Counted from the first letter of the stretch, positions 53,605-63,002 are shown. The stretch: 64,000 nucleotides of DNA from Planococcus liqunii (GCF_030413595.1 NZ_CP129238.1:3410001-3474000); one strand, 5' to 3'. Notes: generated from the letters alone by a model not told the origin. Numbers and translations: made by a program.

Positions 53605-55061
53605 AATGAACCGCTCCCTTCACTCATGAACTCCCGTTCAACTTCTTCTGCCAGCAATTTGGCTCCCTGCATGACAATCGGAATGCCACCGCCCGGATGG
53701 ACCGAAGCTCCGACAGCGAACAACCCGCGGGTTTTATAAGGCTTGACCTGAGGACGGAAAACGCCCGACTGGAACAGCGTCGGACCAATGCCGAAGCTTC
53801 CGCCTTTGAATAGCCCGAATGCTTCCGCTTCAGAAGGCGTACGAACTTCCATCCATTCCGTCGCTTCTCTTAATCCCGGAAAAGCCAATTGCTCCGCTCT
53901 GTCTATCACTGAATCGATCCATTCCTTCTCTGACGCCCAGTCAACATCTGAACCCGAAGGCACCGGAATCAGGACATACAAGACACCTTTTCCTTCCGGA
54001 GCAAGCGAAGGGTCAATTTTAGAAGGGTGAAACGTATAGAACGCCGGGTCTTCCGGCAATTTCTTTTCTCTGAAAACGTTTTTCATATGGTTTGAATAGC
54101 TGTCGCCGATGAAAAACTGATGGACATTGACGTCTTCGTACACTTTGTCGAGCCCGAAATAAAGCAGGACACATCCTGAAGAAGGTGTAAATTCTTTCTT
54201 TTTCGCAGCTGGCAGCACGCCGTCGATTGATGGAAAGTCTCCATTATAAATTACGCCGTCGAACGGCTGAAATCCTGCTTCCGTTTCAACTCCTTTTGCC
54301 GCGTCCCCTTCGATCCGGATTCTTTTTATCGGCGTCGAAGTGTGAATGGCAGCATTCGGCCGGCTCCGAAGTTCTTGTTCAAGAAGCGGAATCAAGCTGC
54401 CGTAGCCGCCTTTCAAATAGTGGACACCGTGTTCATGTTCACTGAACGGCACAAGTGAATAGATGGCCGGGGCATTGAACGGGTCTCCCCCGATGTACAA
54501 TGCCTGCAGCGTATAGGCCAGCTGCAGCCTTTCATCTCTAAAATAATTGGACATCAATTTTTTTACAGACTGCTGCGGTTTCAGTTTCAGCAGTTTTTTT
54601 ACATTGCCTGGCGTCCAGAAATCAGCCTTGTTTACAAAGGAATGTTCCAGGAAGGCAGGCGCCCCGATTTCAAAACGTTCTTTGCCTTCTGCCATAAAAC
54701 GACGGAACCCTTCCTCTTCTCCCGGAAAGACCTGTTCCACTTCTTTCATTTGGCGGTCGAAATCGGGATATTTCGTATAGACCTTGCCATCCGGAAAACG
54801 AATCGTATAAAGCGGGTCACACAGCAGCAATTCGTAGCGGCTTTTCGCTATGCCGGCTTCTTCGAGCAGTTTCTGAAACATTTTCGGCAAAAGGACAATG
54901 GTCGGGCCTTCATCAATGCGGAATCCCTCCCGTTCAACAAAGGTCAGACGGCCGCCCAGTTTCGGCTCTTTTTCAAAAATGGTGACCTCATGGCCTTGGC
55001 GGGTAAGGAAAAGTGCACTCATCAGCCCTCCAACTCCGCCGCCTATAATTGCCAGCTTCAT
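53601..55061 (-). CDS. crtN: CrtN-like diapophytoene desaturase (CrtI family)
   Basis: FAD-dependent desaturase of 486 residues. The N-terminus KLAIIGGGVGGLMSALFLTR and GPTIVLLPKMF match staphylococcal CrtN, as does the C-terminal GLFAVGASVHPGGGIPIVM. It probably desaturates diapophytoene toward diaponeurosporene or diapolycopene. GGGAGGGATCTCA precedes the ATG at 55061. It overlaps both neighbours. Which of the two desaturases on this strand does the first steps is not decidable. Confidence 0.85.
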   Translation of the reverse strand: MKLAIIGGGVGGLMSALFLTRQGHEVTIFEKEPKLGGRLTFVEREGFRIDEGPTIVLLPKMFQKLLEEAGIAKSRYELLLCDPLYTIRFPDGKVYTKYPDFDRQMKEVEQVFPGEEEGFRRFMAEGKERFEIGAPAFLEHSFVNKADFWTPGNVKKLLKLKPQQSVKKLMSNYFRDERLQLAYTLQALYIGGDPFNAPAIYSLVPFSEHEHGVHYLKGGYGSLIPLLEQELRSRPNAAIHTSTPIKRIRIEGDAAKGVETEAGFQPFDGVIYNGDFPSIDGVLPAAKKKEFTPSSGCVLLYFGLDKVYEDVNVHQFFIGDSYSNHMKNVFREKKLPEDPAFYTFHPSKIDPSLAPEGKGVLYVLIPVPSGSDVDWASEKEWIDSVIDRAEQLAFPGLREATEWMEVRTPSEAEAFGLFKGGSFGIGPTLFQSGVFRPQVKPYKTRGLFAVGASVHPGGGIPIVMQGAKLLAEEVEREFMSEGSGSL

Positions 55062-56584
55062 TGAGATCCCTCCCATGCCGGAAGCGGAGAAATCGGAACC
55101 GCTTTTTTCCCATACTGCTCAAAAATACCATTTGCCGTAATTCGCGCCGACTCCAGAATGGTTGGCAGCCCGCTTCCCGGATGCGTTCCACCTCCCACAA
55201 GCCAGCAATTGTCCAGTTCCTCGAATTTATTGTGCGGTCGGAAAATCATCATTTGCGACAATTGGTGCCCCAGGTTGAAGGTCGCTCCTTTGTAGACAGA
55301 ATAATCGTGTTCCCATCCAAATGGCGTCAACAGTTTTTCTTCCACGATGTGGTTTCGCAGCCCTTTAAACTCGGTTTTTTCTTCTATAATATCCAGGACA
55401 AGGTCGCGGAATACTTCCTGTTCCTGTTCCCAGCCGACTTCACTGAAATTGTTCGGTACAGGTGCGAGGACATACAAAGCGGACTGGCCTTCAGGCGCCA
55501 AGGTCGGGTCAGTGACGCTGGCGTTTTGGATATAGATGGACGGATCCGCTGATAAAATGCGGGAATTGGTGATTTCTTCGACGTTTTTCTTATAATCCTT
55601 TGAAAAAACAATTGTATGGTGCGACAAATCATATTTCTTATCAAGGCCAAGATACATCATGAATGTGGAACAAGAGTATTTCTTTTTCTCCAATTTCTCA
55701 GGAGTGTATTTTTTCAAAATGCCCGGTTCCACTAAATGGGTCATCACATGGGCGAAGTCCCCGTTGATAATTACTTCATCCGCCAGTTCCGTTTCCCCGT
55801 TTTCCAGTTCAACGCCTTTGACGGCCCGGTTTTCAATCACCAGTTTTTTCACTCCATTGCCGGTATGGATACGGCCGCCAAGTTCTTTGACGACTTTGGC
55901 CATAGCCTGCGACAATTGGTTCACCCCTCCTATAGGATGGTAAATGCCGTATGCGTGCTCCATATAAGAGAGAATTGTAAAGGCCCCTGGACATTCCCAA
56001 GGCGACATGCCCAAGTACTTTGATTGGAAGGCAAATGCCATTTTCAGGCGCTCATCTTTGAAATAGCGCGATAACACTTCATAAAGCGTTTTATTGACTT
56101 CAAGTTCCGGCAGCGCTTTGATCACTTTTGGCTGCATCATGTGGATCAAGCGGTCCATGCGAGATTGCAACAAAGGCGTCAATGCTTCCAGCTTTTTCCC
56201 GGTCTCTTTCATAAAACGGACGTATCCTTCTCCGCTTCCTTCAAAGTTTTCATCAATCTGTTTTTTCATCTCATCGAAATTGTGGGTCATCACCAGATTT
56301 TGATCCTCAAAAATCAATTCGTACATCGGGTCCAGTTTTACAGCGTCCATATAATCGTTTAAATTCCGCCCCGCAATTTCAAACAGTTCCTCGACTAAAT
56401 GAATCATGCTCAGGAAAGTCGGACCGGTATCGAAGACAAATTCCCCGAGCCGCAATTCTGCATTGCGCCCTCCTACTCGATCGTGTTTTTCGTAGACATC
56501 CACTTGATATCCTTGGCTTGCCAATAACATTGCAGCGGCTAAGCCGCCAGGACCTGCGCCAATAACAATCATTCTTTTTTCCAT
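55058..56584 (-). CDS. Second CrtN-like desaturase (CrtI family)
   Basis: A 508-residue FAD-dependent enzyme with RMIVIGAGPGGLAAAMLLAS at the N-terminus and WLVGGGTHPGSGLPTILESA at the C-terminus. KYLGMSPWECPGAFTILSY resembles phytoene and diapophytoene desaturases. It leads the minus-strand crt operon and overlaps the next gene by 4 bp. It may be the main desaturase (CrtNa-like) or act on hydroxylated intermediates. GGAGGTTAAGTC precedes the ATG. Confidence 0.85.
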   Translation of the reverse strand: MEKRMIVIGAGPGGLAAAMLLASQGYQVDVYEKHDRVGGRNAELRLGEFVFDTGPTFLSMIHLVEELFEIAGRNLNDYMDAVKLDPMYELIFEDQNLVMTHNFDEMKKQIDENFEGSGEGYVRFMKETGKKLEALTPLLQSRMDRLIHMMQPKVIKALPELEVNKTLYEVLSRYFKDERLKMAFAFQSKYLGMSPWECPGAFTILSYMEHAYGIYHPIGGVNQLSQAMAKVVKELGGRIHTGNGVKKLVIENRAVKGVELENGETELADEVIINGDFAHVMTHLVEPGILKKYTPEKLEKKKYSCSTFMMYLGLDKKYDLSHHTIVFSKDYKKNVEEITNSRILSADPSIYIQNASVTDPTLAPEGQSALYVLAPVPNNFSEVGWEQEQEVFRDLVLDIIEEKTEFKGLRNHIVEEKLLTPFGWEHDYSVYKGATFNLGHQLSQMMIFRPHNKFEELDNCWLVGGGTHPGSGLPTILESARITANGIFEQYGKKAVPISPLPAWEGSQ

Positions 56585-56603
56585 GACTTAACCTCCGTTC
56601 AGC

Positions 56604-56623
56604 CTAACTTCTAAAAAAGTTAG
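56604..56623 (-). promoter_or_regulatory. Operator-like palindrome before the minus-strand crt operon
   Basis: CTAACTT-N6-AAGTTAG lies 20 bp before the start codon. A TATAAT (-10 candidate, 56639-56644) lies about 15 bp further upstream, so a bound protein would block early transcription. No regulator gene is adjacent. Confidence 0.45.
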
Positions 56624-56644
56624 ACATTTCTTATACATATTATA

Positions 56645-56965
56645 TATAACCATTCTCATATAAACCAGTGATAAGGATTTTAAAGAATTTAGAATTGCAA
56701 CTTATTCATTTTCCTATGACGTGATAATCAGGTTAAGCGGGAGTTCCTGCAGACGCTATTGCAGCGTAAAAAATCCATATGAAGCGGAAGATGGGGCAGA
56801 AGCGATCTAAATGGAAAAAGGTTGGCTATTCGCTATTTAAATTAGACTACACATGAAAAATTTCCCTCTTCCCTTCTTCTTTAAACGCTTGGCATACTCC
56901 TTTAATATGGCCGATATACATATCCCCCTCCATCATTAGCTGAAAGCGGCACAGTAAAACGGCAC
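56645..56965. other. Intergenic region upstream of the minus-strand crt operon
   Basis: About 320 bases. Apart from the crt promoter at its left end, I see no gene, repeat or structured RNA here. Confidence 0.4.
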
Positions 56966-57004
56966 AAAAAACCCGGCAAGCAGATTTCTTCGCTTGCCGG
57001 GTTT
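56966..57004 (-). terminator. Terminator of the LysM-3D gene
   Basis: Minus-strand AACCCGGCAAGC/GCTTGCCGGGTT stem followed by TTTTGTG. Confidence 0.88.
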
Positions 57005-57011
57005 CAAGTAT

Positions 57012-57581
57012 TTATTTCAGGATTTTAATTTTGACGTTTTTTCTTCCCCATTTAAGCGCAGCGCTTTTTGTTGGGATGAAAACATCAATTTTATTGCCTT
57101 TGATCGCTCCGCCAGTGTCGCCGGCGACTGCATAGCCGTAGCCTTCAACATGGACTTTGGTGCCTAGTTTGATGACTCTCGGATCCACCGCAATCACTTT
57201 CAAGCCCGGGTTTTTCTTCAGGTTAATGCCGGTTCTTGTAATCCCGGAACACCCTTTGCATGATGCAGTATAAGCGGATGCAGAAACGGTGAATTCCTTA
57301 ACCACTGATCCGGAAGTCGAACGTGATGGGGTTTTCGCTTTTGCTTTTGCTGGTTTAGCAGCTGAGCCTGTAACTTTTAATTTTTGTTTCGGTTTGATGA
57401 CATCGGATTTCAATTTATTCCATGATTTTAAATTGCTGACGGATACTTTGTGCATTTTAGAAATTTTATATAGGGTATCTCCACTTTTAACTGTGTATGT
57501 ACTTGCTGCTGCCGAACTCTCAAGTGATGTGCTAAGGAATAAAGCTAGTGCAAAACTTAGAATGATCAATAGTTTTTTCAA
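57012..57581 (-). CDS. Secreted LysM and 3D-domain cell-wall protein (YocH-like)
   Basis: An exported wall hydrolase candidate of 189 residues: signal peptide (1-26), one LysM peptidoglycan-binding domain (about 28-72: TYTVKSGDTLYKISKMH), a basic Ala/Pro/Lys linker and a C-terminal 3D domain (about 95-189) with the Asp set in AVDPRVIKLGT, AGDTGGAIKG and IDVFIPT. 3D domains resemble the MltA/Sps lytic transglycosylase fold. A WalR-type box lies about 60 bp upstream. Confidence 0.9.
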   Translation of the reverse strand: MKKLLIILSFALALFLSTSLESSAAASTYTVKSGDTLYKISKMHKVSVSNLKSWNKLKSDVIKPKQKLKVTGSAAKPAKAKAKTPSRSTSGSVVKEFTVSASAYTASCKGCSGITRTGINLKKNPGLKVIAVDPRVIKLGTKVHVEGYGYAVAGDTGGAIKGNKIDVFIPTKSAALKWGRKNVKIKILK

Positions 57582-57637
57582 GCTGTTCTCTCCCTTTGTT
57601 TGTGTTTTATTAGCTTAAACAAAAATAGCACGGGAAT

Positions 57638-57654
57638 ATTACAGGCATGTAACA
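57638..57654 (-). promoter_or_regulatory. WalR (YycF) binding-site candidate
   Basis: The minus strand reads TGTTAC-ATGCC-TGTAAT, an exact fit to the WalR direct repeat TGTWAH-N5-TGTWAH. The downstream gene is a YocH-type wall protein, a known WalR target class in Bacillus. Confidence 0.65.
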
Positions 57655-57813
57655 ATAAAGGACAGGTTTCATTACAATTTGACTCTTTTTCGTGACATAA
57701 GTACTCAAAAATGAAATAAAAGCTAATTCAATGTATTCACTTAATAGGGATATTAGTTATATAATATGTAGGATATTTCCTTTTTATGACTTACTTTCTG
57801 CTAAAAAACATAG

Positions 57814-57846
57814 AAAAACGGATGCTTTCAACAAGCATCCGTTTTT
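57814..57846 (-). terminator. Terminator of dbpA
   Basis: Minus-strand AAAACGGATGCTT/AAGCATCCGTTTT stem followed by T's. Confidence 0.85.
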
Positions 57847-57851
57847 CCTGA

Positions 57852-59297
57852 TTATTTATTTGCCTTATGGACTTTTAAGGTTTTCCCTTTTATGGTTTTG
57901 TCTTTCATCGCTTTCAGCACCATTGGCCCTTTGCCGTTCAGGATATCGATATACGTTACGGTGTCCTGAATTTTAATGATTCCGATGTCTTCTGCCGTCA
58001 CACCCGGAATGCTGGTGAGCGTGCCGACAAAGTCGAATGCCCGCAATTTCTTCTTTTTGCCGCCGTTGAAATACAGCTTTAAGATATCTTTGTTCACTTG
58101 CTCGTTCTTGTTCTTTTTCAGCGCCGGACGGCTTTCCATCTTTTCCTGGAAGGCCGGTTTTGCTGAGCCGATCTCTTCGGCTGACGGTGCACTCCGCTCC
58201 GGAATTTCAAAACCGATATAAGCTTCGATTTCTGCCAGGAATTTGTCTTCGTAAGGTGTGGCAAATGTGATGGCTTTCCCTTTTTTGCCGGCGCGTCCGG
58301 TTCTGCCGGCACGGTGCACGTAGCTTTCCTTTTCGAGCGGTACATCGAAATTGACCACGTGAGTGATGCTGTCGATGTCGATTCCACGGGCCGCTACATC
58401 TGTCGCCACCAAATAGCGGAACTCGCCGCGCTTAAACTCGTTCATGACGGCGAAACGGTCTTCCTGCATCATGCCGCCATGCAATTTATCGCAAGTGTAA
58501 TCGTGTTTTTCAAGCTGCTCCACCACAAAGTCGACATTGTCTTTCGTGCGGCAGAAAATAATGCAGCTGTCCGGGTTTTCTACAATCGTCATATCCCGCA
58601 GCAATGCGAATTTCTTTTTTTCTTCCACCCGGTAAAGCGAATGCTCAATCCGGTCCGTCAAGGTTTCAGTGGAAGCAATTTCAATATGTTCAGGATTGTT
58701 CATGTATTTGCGCTGAAGATTCTCCACGTTCTCCGGCAGCGTCGCCGAAAACAGCATGGTCGTCCGCTCAGCAGGAAGCTTGTTGATAATGGCCTCCACT
58801 TGTTCAATAAAGCCCATATTGAGCATTTCGTCCGCTTCATCCAGCACCAAGTATTCAATCCGGCTCAAGTTCAGCGTACCCCGTTCGATATGGTCCATTA
58901 CACGCCCAGGGGTCCCAACGACCACGTGGCATTTCTGTTTCAATTCTGCCTGCTGGTAAGCAAAAGGCTGTTTACCATAGACTGCTGCCGCTTTGATGCG
59001 CTTGAAGCGTCCGATATTGGTAATGTCTTCTTTTACCTGATCGGCCAGTTCCCGCGTCGGCGTTAAAATAAGCGCCTGCGGTTTGTTCTCTTCCCAGTCG
59101 ACCAATTCACAGATGGGAATACCGAAAGCTGCGGTTTTCCCGCTGCCTGTCTGCGACTTTACCGCAACGTCAGTCTTTGAAAGTGCAGACGGAATGACTT
59201 TTTCCTGCACTTCTGTCGGCTTCGTATATCCCAATCCTTCAAGGGCCCGCAGTATCGGTTCACTGATGTTATATTCTTCAAATCGTTTTTCGTTCAT
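57852..59297 (-). CDS. dbpA: DEAD-box RNA helicase DbpA (YxiN)
   Basis: An ATP-dependent RNA helicase of 481 residues acting in late 50S ribosome assembly through hairpin 92 of 23S r[12 protein letters not shown] is Walker [18 protein letters not shown] the DEAD box, FSATLP motif III, and [10 protein letters not shown] motif VI. The C-terminal RNA-binding domain (about 405-481: [20 protein letters not shown]) is specific to DbpA. The ATG at 59297 is chosen over an in-frame start nine codons upstream; AAGGAG lies 11 bases away. Confidence 0.95.
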   Translation of the reverse strand: MNEKRFEEYNISEPILRALEGLGYTKPTEVQEKVIPSALSKTDVAVKSQTGSGKTAAFGIPICELVDWEENKPQALILTPTRELADQVKEDITNIGRFKRIKAAAVYGKQPFAYQQAELKQKCHVVVGTPGRVMDHIERGTLNLSRIEYLVLDEADEMLNMGFIEQVEAIINKLPAERTTMLFSATLPENVENLQRKYMNNPEHIEIASTETLTDRIEHSLYRVEEKKKFALLRDMTIVENPDSCIIFCRTKDNVDFVVEQLEKHDYTCDKLHGGMMQEDRFAVMNEFKRGEFRYLVATDVAARGIDIDSITHVVNFDVPLEKESYVHRAGRTGRAGKKGKAITFATPYEDKFLAEIEAYIGFEIPERSAPSAEEIGSAKPAFQEKMESRPALKKNKNEQVNKDILKLYFNGGKKKKLRAFDFVGTLTSIPGVTAEDIGIIKIQDTVTYIDILNGKGPMVLKAMKDKTIKGKTLKVHKANK

Positions 59298-59396
59298 GTG
59301 TTTGTTTGCTCCTTCTCCGCTCAAAAATCTATAGGTTGCTCTATTATGGCACGAAATGCCCGCTTGCTTCCATTAAACAATTATTAAGTTTTATTT

Positions 59397-59528
59397 CAGA
59401 AAAGCGGAAATGGCCGTTTAGATTCGACCGGCATAAGACGCTCTGGCAAAGCGGCGTTTTTTGCCGCACAGCTAGAGTGGCTTATGACCCGAGAATCTGG
59501 CCATTGCAGCTGGATCAGAAAAGCGGAA
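59397..59528. repeat. Hairpin repeat flanked by 13-bp direct repeats
   Basis: CAGAAAAGCGGAA occurs at 59397-59409 and 59516-59528. Between them lies a long imperfect hairpin: AATGGCC/GGCCATT, AGATTC/GAATCT, CATAAG/CTTATG and GCGGC/GCCGC around TTTTTT. The unit is 119 bp and shares GGCTTATGACCCGAG with the units inside the FMN riboswitch. Confidence 0.8.
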
Positions 59529-59579
59529 GCGCCTGATCAGCCCGACAATAAAAGGAAACCAAAAATTAACTGCTAAAAC

Positions 59580-59613
59580 AAAAAAATCAGCGGAAGCTTC
59601 TCCGCTGATTTTG
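59580..59613 (-). terminator. Terminator of the ATP-grasp operon
   Basis: Minus-strand AAATCAGCGGA/TCCGCTGATTT-type stem followed by TTTTTTTG. Confidence 0.85.
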
Positions 59614-59615
59614 AG

Positions 59616-61496
59616 TTATTGGTCCAGCAAACTGACGGATACTTTGACGTCGAGCTCCTGGCTGCCGCCTCTATAGACGCCCTGCACCGGGCTGACATCA
59701 TTATAGTCGCGCCCCACGCCTACCCGGATATGGTGCTCAAGCGCTTCTACATTATTGGTCGGATCCAATCCGACCCAGCCGATTCCCGGGACCATCACTT
59801 CGACCCAGGCATGGCTCGCGGCATCTCCTACCAAAGCGGAGTTCTCGCCAACGTACAAATAGCCGCTGACATAACGGGCCGGAATTTGATTGCCGCGCAA
59901 AATTCCCAGCATCACATGCGTGATGTCCTGGCAGACGCCTTTCATCAAGTCAAATGACTCTTCCGCTTTTGTCGAAACAGTGGTGGATTCTCCGTCATAG
60001 GTAAAACGGTCATGGAGGTAGCCCATCACATCAATGGCAAACTGAACCGGATTGTCCATTTCACCGATATCGCGCTTCACTTGCTCCACCTGTTCCGGCG
60101 ACAGGTACGTGTATGCGGTATTGCTTAAATAAGGCAAATACTGCTCACTGAAGAGATTGGAATGGAATATCGCATTCATTTCCGGTGAATACTCGATGCG
60201 GTGGACAAATGGGCTTTTTTGGATGCTGACAATCGAAGTTGTCTTTACTTCCAGATGCTGATGATGTTCGGCGATAAAGAATGTTTCCACGTCGTTGCCC
60301 CAAATATCGATATGCTCTTTTGTCAGCGTCGCCGGCGTGATATCGGCCCGGTAAGACAAGAGGCGCTGCGTTTCATCCGTTTTCGGTTTCAGGCGGATGG
60401 AGTTCATGCTTTGGTCTACAATGGTTTCGTACTTGAATATATTTGTATGCTCTACTTTATATTTCATCGTCGTAATTCCCTTCGTACTCATGGACTGAGA
60501 TTGGGTTTGGGTTTGGCTGCCGGCCTGTTCAGATGCCGGATCAATCAAATAATAGGTTTTTGAAAACAACTCGCTGATTTCATTGCAGCCGTCCTGGAAA
60601 TGATTTAAAAAATCCATCATTTCGTCTGCAGTCAAGTGGTCAATGTCAATTTCATTAAATTCGGTTCTTACCTCGTCAAGCTTTGCTAAAAGCTCCCAGG
60701 AATAGTGGGAGACTTTCCCGCCTTCCAATTCTTCTACCGCTTCTCTCACATGATCCAGGCAATAACGGATCGAACGAGGGAACGCTTTATCAGAAATCAG
60801 GAAACTGAGCACCTGGCGCGGATCCATTTTGGGCAGATGGGCTTTTAAATACGCCTCGTAGCCTTTTGTCATGCGCAAGGCAGCCAGCCAGTAATAATAA
60901 TCTTCCGTTTCTTCCTGCAATTGCTGCTCATACGTCCGCTCGCACACCACATTTAAAATGCGCGCTGTTTTCTCTGCCCGTTCCAGCCACTTGCCAATTT
61001 TAATAATCTGATATCCTACGCCCCGCTGCATGGCAGATTCAATAATCCCTTGGGAAGTAAGCGAAGTCATTTTTACCAGTTCTAAAAAGCTGCGGATTTC
61101 ACTGGTCATGCATTGCTGCGGATCGATATTCTGCAGCGCCAAATAGCAGCTGTTCCATATTTGCCAGTACTCATCTGTGATATGGTCCCGGCTCACCCGT
61201 GCATTTTCCCGGATATAACGGACACAATTCGCCACCGAATTTAGGTTTTCATCAGCTATCGCCAAGTAATGCACCAGCTTGGCTTCATTGTAAGGAGAGA
61301 GGGAATGAAGCCCTTCCAGCTCCTGTGTTGAAGCGCAGATTTCATAAGTCAGCCTCCAGTCGCTTTCCCGGATCAGTTCTTCATCGGAAGCTTCAATCAT
61401 CTGCAACAGCTGCACATCCAAGATACGGGCATTGTTTTCCGCCCGTTCTGCGTTCCGCGACATCCAATACAAGGAATTGGCTACTCGACTCAGCAT
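59616..61496 (-). CDS. Fused alpha-E domain (DUF403) and transglutaminase-like protein
   Basis: A 626-residue protein that joins two genes usually separate. Residues 1-318 are the all-helical alpha-E domain (SRVANSLYWMSRNAERAENNAR, KWLERAEKTARILNV). A Gln/Ser/Thr linker follows (323-343). Residues 344-626 are a transglutaminase-like protease/ligase with the catalytic set C522 (KGVCQDITHV), H562 (SHAWVEV) and D578 (GLDPTNN). An internal ATG at 60467 would give a normal-length stand-alone transglutaminase. The start shares one base with the ATP-grasp stop. Confidence 0.88.
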   Translation of the reverse strand: MLSRVANSLYWMSRNAERAENNARILDVQLLQMIEASDEELIRESDWRLTYEICASTQELEGLHSLSPYNEAKLVHYLAIADENLNSVANCVRYIRENARVSRDHITDEYWQIWNSCYLALQNIDPQQCMTSEIRSFLELVKMTSLTSQGIIESAMQRGVGYQIIKIGKWLERAEKTARILNVVCERTYEQQLQEETEDYYYWLAALRMTKGYEAYLKAHLPKMDPRQVLSFLISDKAFPRSIRYCLDHVREAVEELEGGKVSHYSWELLAKLDEVRTEFNEIDIDHLTADEMMDFLNHFQDGCNEISELFSKTYYLIDPASEQAGSQTQTQSQSMSTKGITTMKYKVEHTNIFKYETIVDQSMNSIRLKPKTDETQRLLSYRADITPATLTKEHIDIWGNDVETFFIAEHHQHLEVKTTSIVSIQKSPFVHRIEYSPEMNAIFHSNLFSEQYLPYLSNTAYTYLSPEQVEQVKRDIGEMDNPVQFAIDVMGYLHDRFTYDGESTTVSTKAEESFDLMKGVCQDITHVMLGILRGNQIPARYVSGYLYVGENSALVGDAASHAWVEVMVPGIGWVGLDPTNNVEALEHHIRVGVGRDYNDVSPVQGVYRGGSQELDVKVSVSLLDQ

Positions 61497-62953
61497 TAAA
61501 GAGCCCCCCTCTCTTCTTTTTCTTTATAAACCCACGTATCTTTGCCGCCGCCGCCTTGGGAGGAATTGACCACAAGCGAGCCTTTTTTCAATGCCACACG
61601 GGACAAGCCGCCCGGGAGGACGCGCGTTTCTGCTCCCCGCATGACAAATACCCGCAAATCCACATGGCATGGATAAAAATCTTCTCCTTGATATGCCGGG
61701 GCCCTCGACAATTTAATCGTCGGCTGTGCAATATACTGATGCGGCGTTTCGATGATTTTCTCCCTGAATAGTTCAATAAGTTCTTTCGATGCATGCGGGC
61801 CGACGAGCATGTCATAGCCCCCGGATGCTCCGACATTTTTCACCACCAGCTCTTCCAGGTGCTCAAGCACCCATTCCCGCTCTTCGGGGTTATCAAGCAG
61901 ATATGTTTTCACATTGTCGATAATGGGTTCTTCTTTCAGATAGTAGCGGATCATATCAGGCACGTACGCGTAAATTGCCTTGTCGTCTGCGACTCCGTTT
62001 CCAATGCCGTTCAGTATTGCGACGTTGCCATTGCGATAAGCTTCAACGAGCCCCGGCACGCCAAGCGCCGAGTCTTCCCGGAAAGCTTCAGGATCCAAAA
62101 AGTCGTCGTCGATGCGGCGATAAATAATATCTACCCGCTTAAGCCCGCGGATAGACTTCATGTACACAATATTTTTTCGCACGACAAGGTCCCGTCCTTC
62201 GACTAAATCAATGCCCATTTGCTGAGCCAGGAATACATGATCGTAGTATGCGGAATTGTACATGCCCGGCGTCAACAGCACGGCAAACGGCTTGTCTCCC
62301 GTCGATTTGGGCGCATGGTCCAAAATGGCTTTATGTAGATGAGACAATTGATGTTCGAGCGCATGGACCGAATGGTTCGTAAAAAATTCAGGATACACTT
62401 GCCGCATCACGTAGCGGTTTTGATACACATAGGACATTCCGGAAGGGTTGCGCAAATTGTCTTCGAGCACATGATACTTGCCATTTTCATCCCGGATCAA
62501 ATCGATGCCGGCCAGAAAAATGTGGTTTTTCAACGGAATATCGATTCCTTGCACTTGTTTTGCGTAATAATAAGGGTTTTCTTCAATCAGCCTGCGAGGA
62601 ACCACGCCGTCATCGAGAATTTTTTGTTCGTGGTAGACATCATCCAAAAAACGGTTGAGGGCTTCTGTCCGTTGAACCATTCCTTTTTCGATGATTTTCC
62701 ACTCATCCGGTGAAATGATAATCGGCACAAAATCAAAAGGCATTGTCCTTTCGGTGCCAACGTTATTATTGTAGACGGTGAATGTAATGCCTTGGCGCAA
62801 AAATGACAGCTGGGCCGTTTCATGTTTTTCCTTTAATTCGTCTTTCGAAAATCCATTGAGCAGTTCATAGAACTTCCGGTAATGGGGTTTCGGCAAGCCC
62901 TCAGCAGTAAACATCTCATCAAAAAAAGGTTTTACATTATATGACTCAAACAT
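61496..62953 (-). CDS. Circularly permuted ATP-grasp type 2 protein (DUF404/DUF407)
   Basis: A 485-residue predicted peptide ligase of the circularly permuted ATP-grasp family. Motifs include FLAGIDLIRDENGKYHVLEDNLRNPSG (about 147-173, the Mg/ATP acidic pocket), LLTPGMYNSAYYDH and the C-terminal NSSQGGGGKDTWV. Its fixed partners are alpha-E and transglutaminase proteins, as here; the set is predicted to synthesise or attach a peptide, but no product is known. AGAGGGAGGGTTACC precedes the ATG. Confidence 0.92.
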   Translation of the reverse strand: MFESYNVKPFFDEMFTAEGLPKPHYRKFYELLNGFSKDELKEKHETAQLSFLRQGITFTVYNNNVGTERTMPFDFVPIIISPDEWKIIEKGMVQRTEALNRFLDDVYHEQKILDDGVVPRRLIEENPYYYAKQVQGIDIPLKNHIFLAGIDLIRDENGKYHVLEDNLRNPSGMSYVYQNRYVMRQVYPEFFTNHSVHALEHQLSHLHKAILDHAPKSTGDKPFAVLLTPGMYNSAYYDHVFLAQQMGIDLVEGRDLVVRKNIVYMKSIRGLKRVDIIYRRIDDDFLDPEAFREDSALGVPGLVEAYRNGNVAILNGIGNGVADDKAIYAYVPDMIRYYLKEEPIIDNVKTYLLDNPEEREWVLEHLEELVVKNVGASGGYDMLVGPHASKELIELFREKIIETPHQYIAQPTIKLSRAPAYQGEDFYPCHVDLRVFVMRGAETRVLPGGLSRVALKKGSLVVNSSQGGGGKDTWVYKEKEERGAL

Positions 62954-63002
62954 GGTAACCCTCCCTCTTTTAAATAGAATTTTCTGTTAATTATAGAGTT
63001 AC

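Noticed and set aside
58314..59066. 250-codon plus-strand frame
   Set aside because: Antisense shadow of dbpA, which has full helicase motifs.
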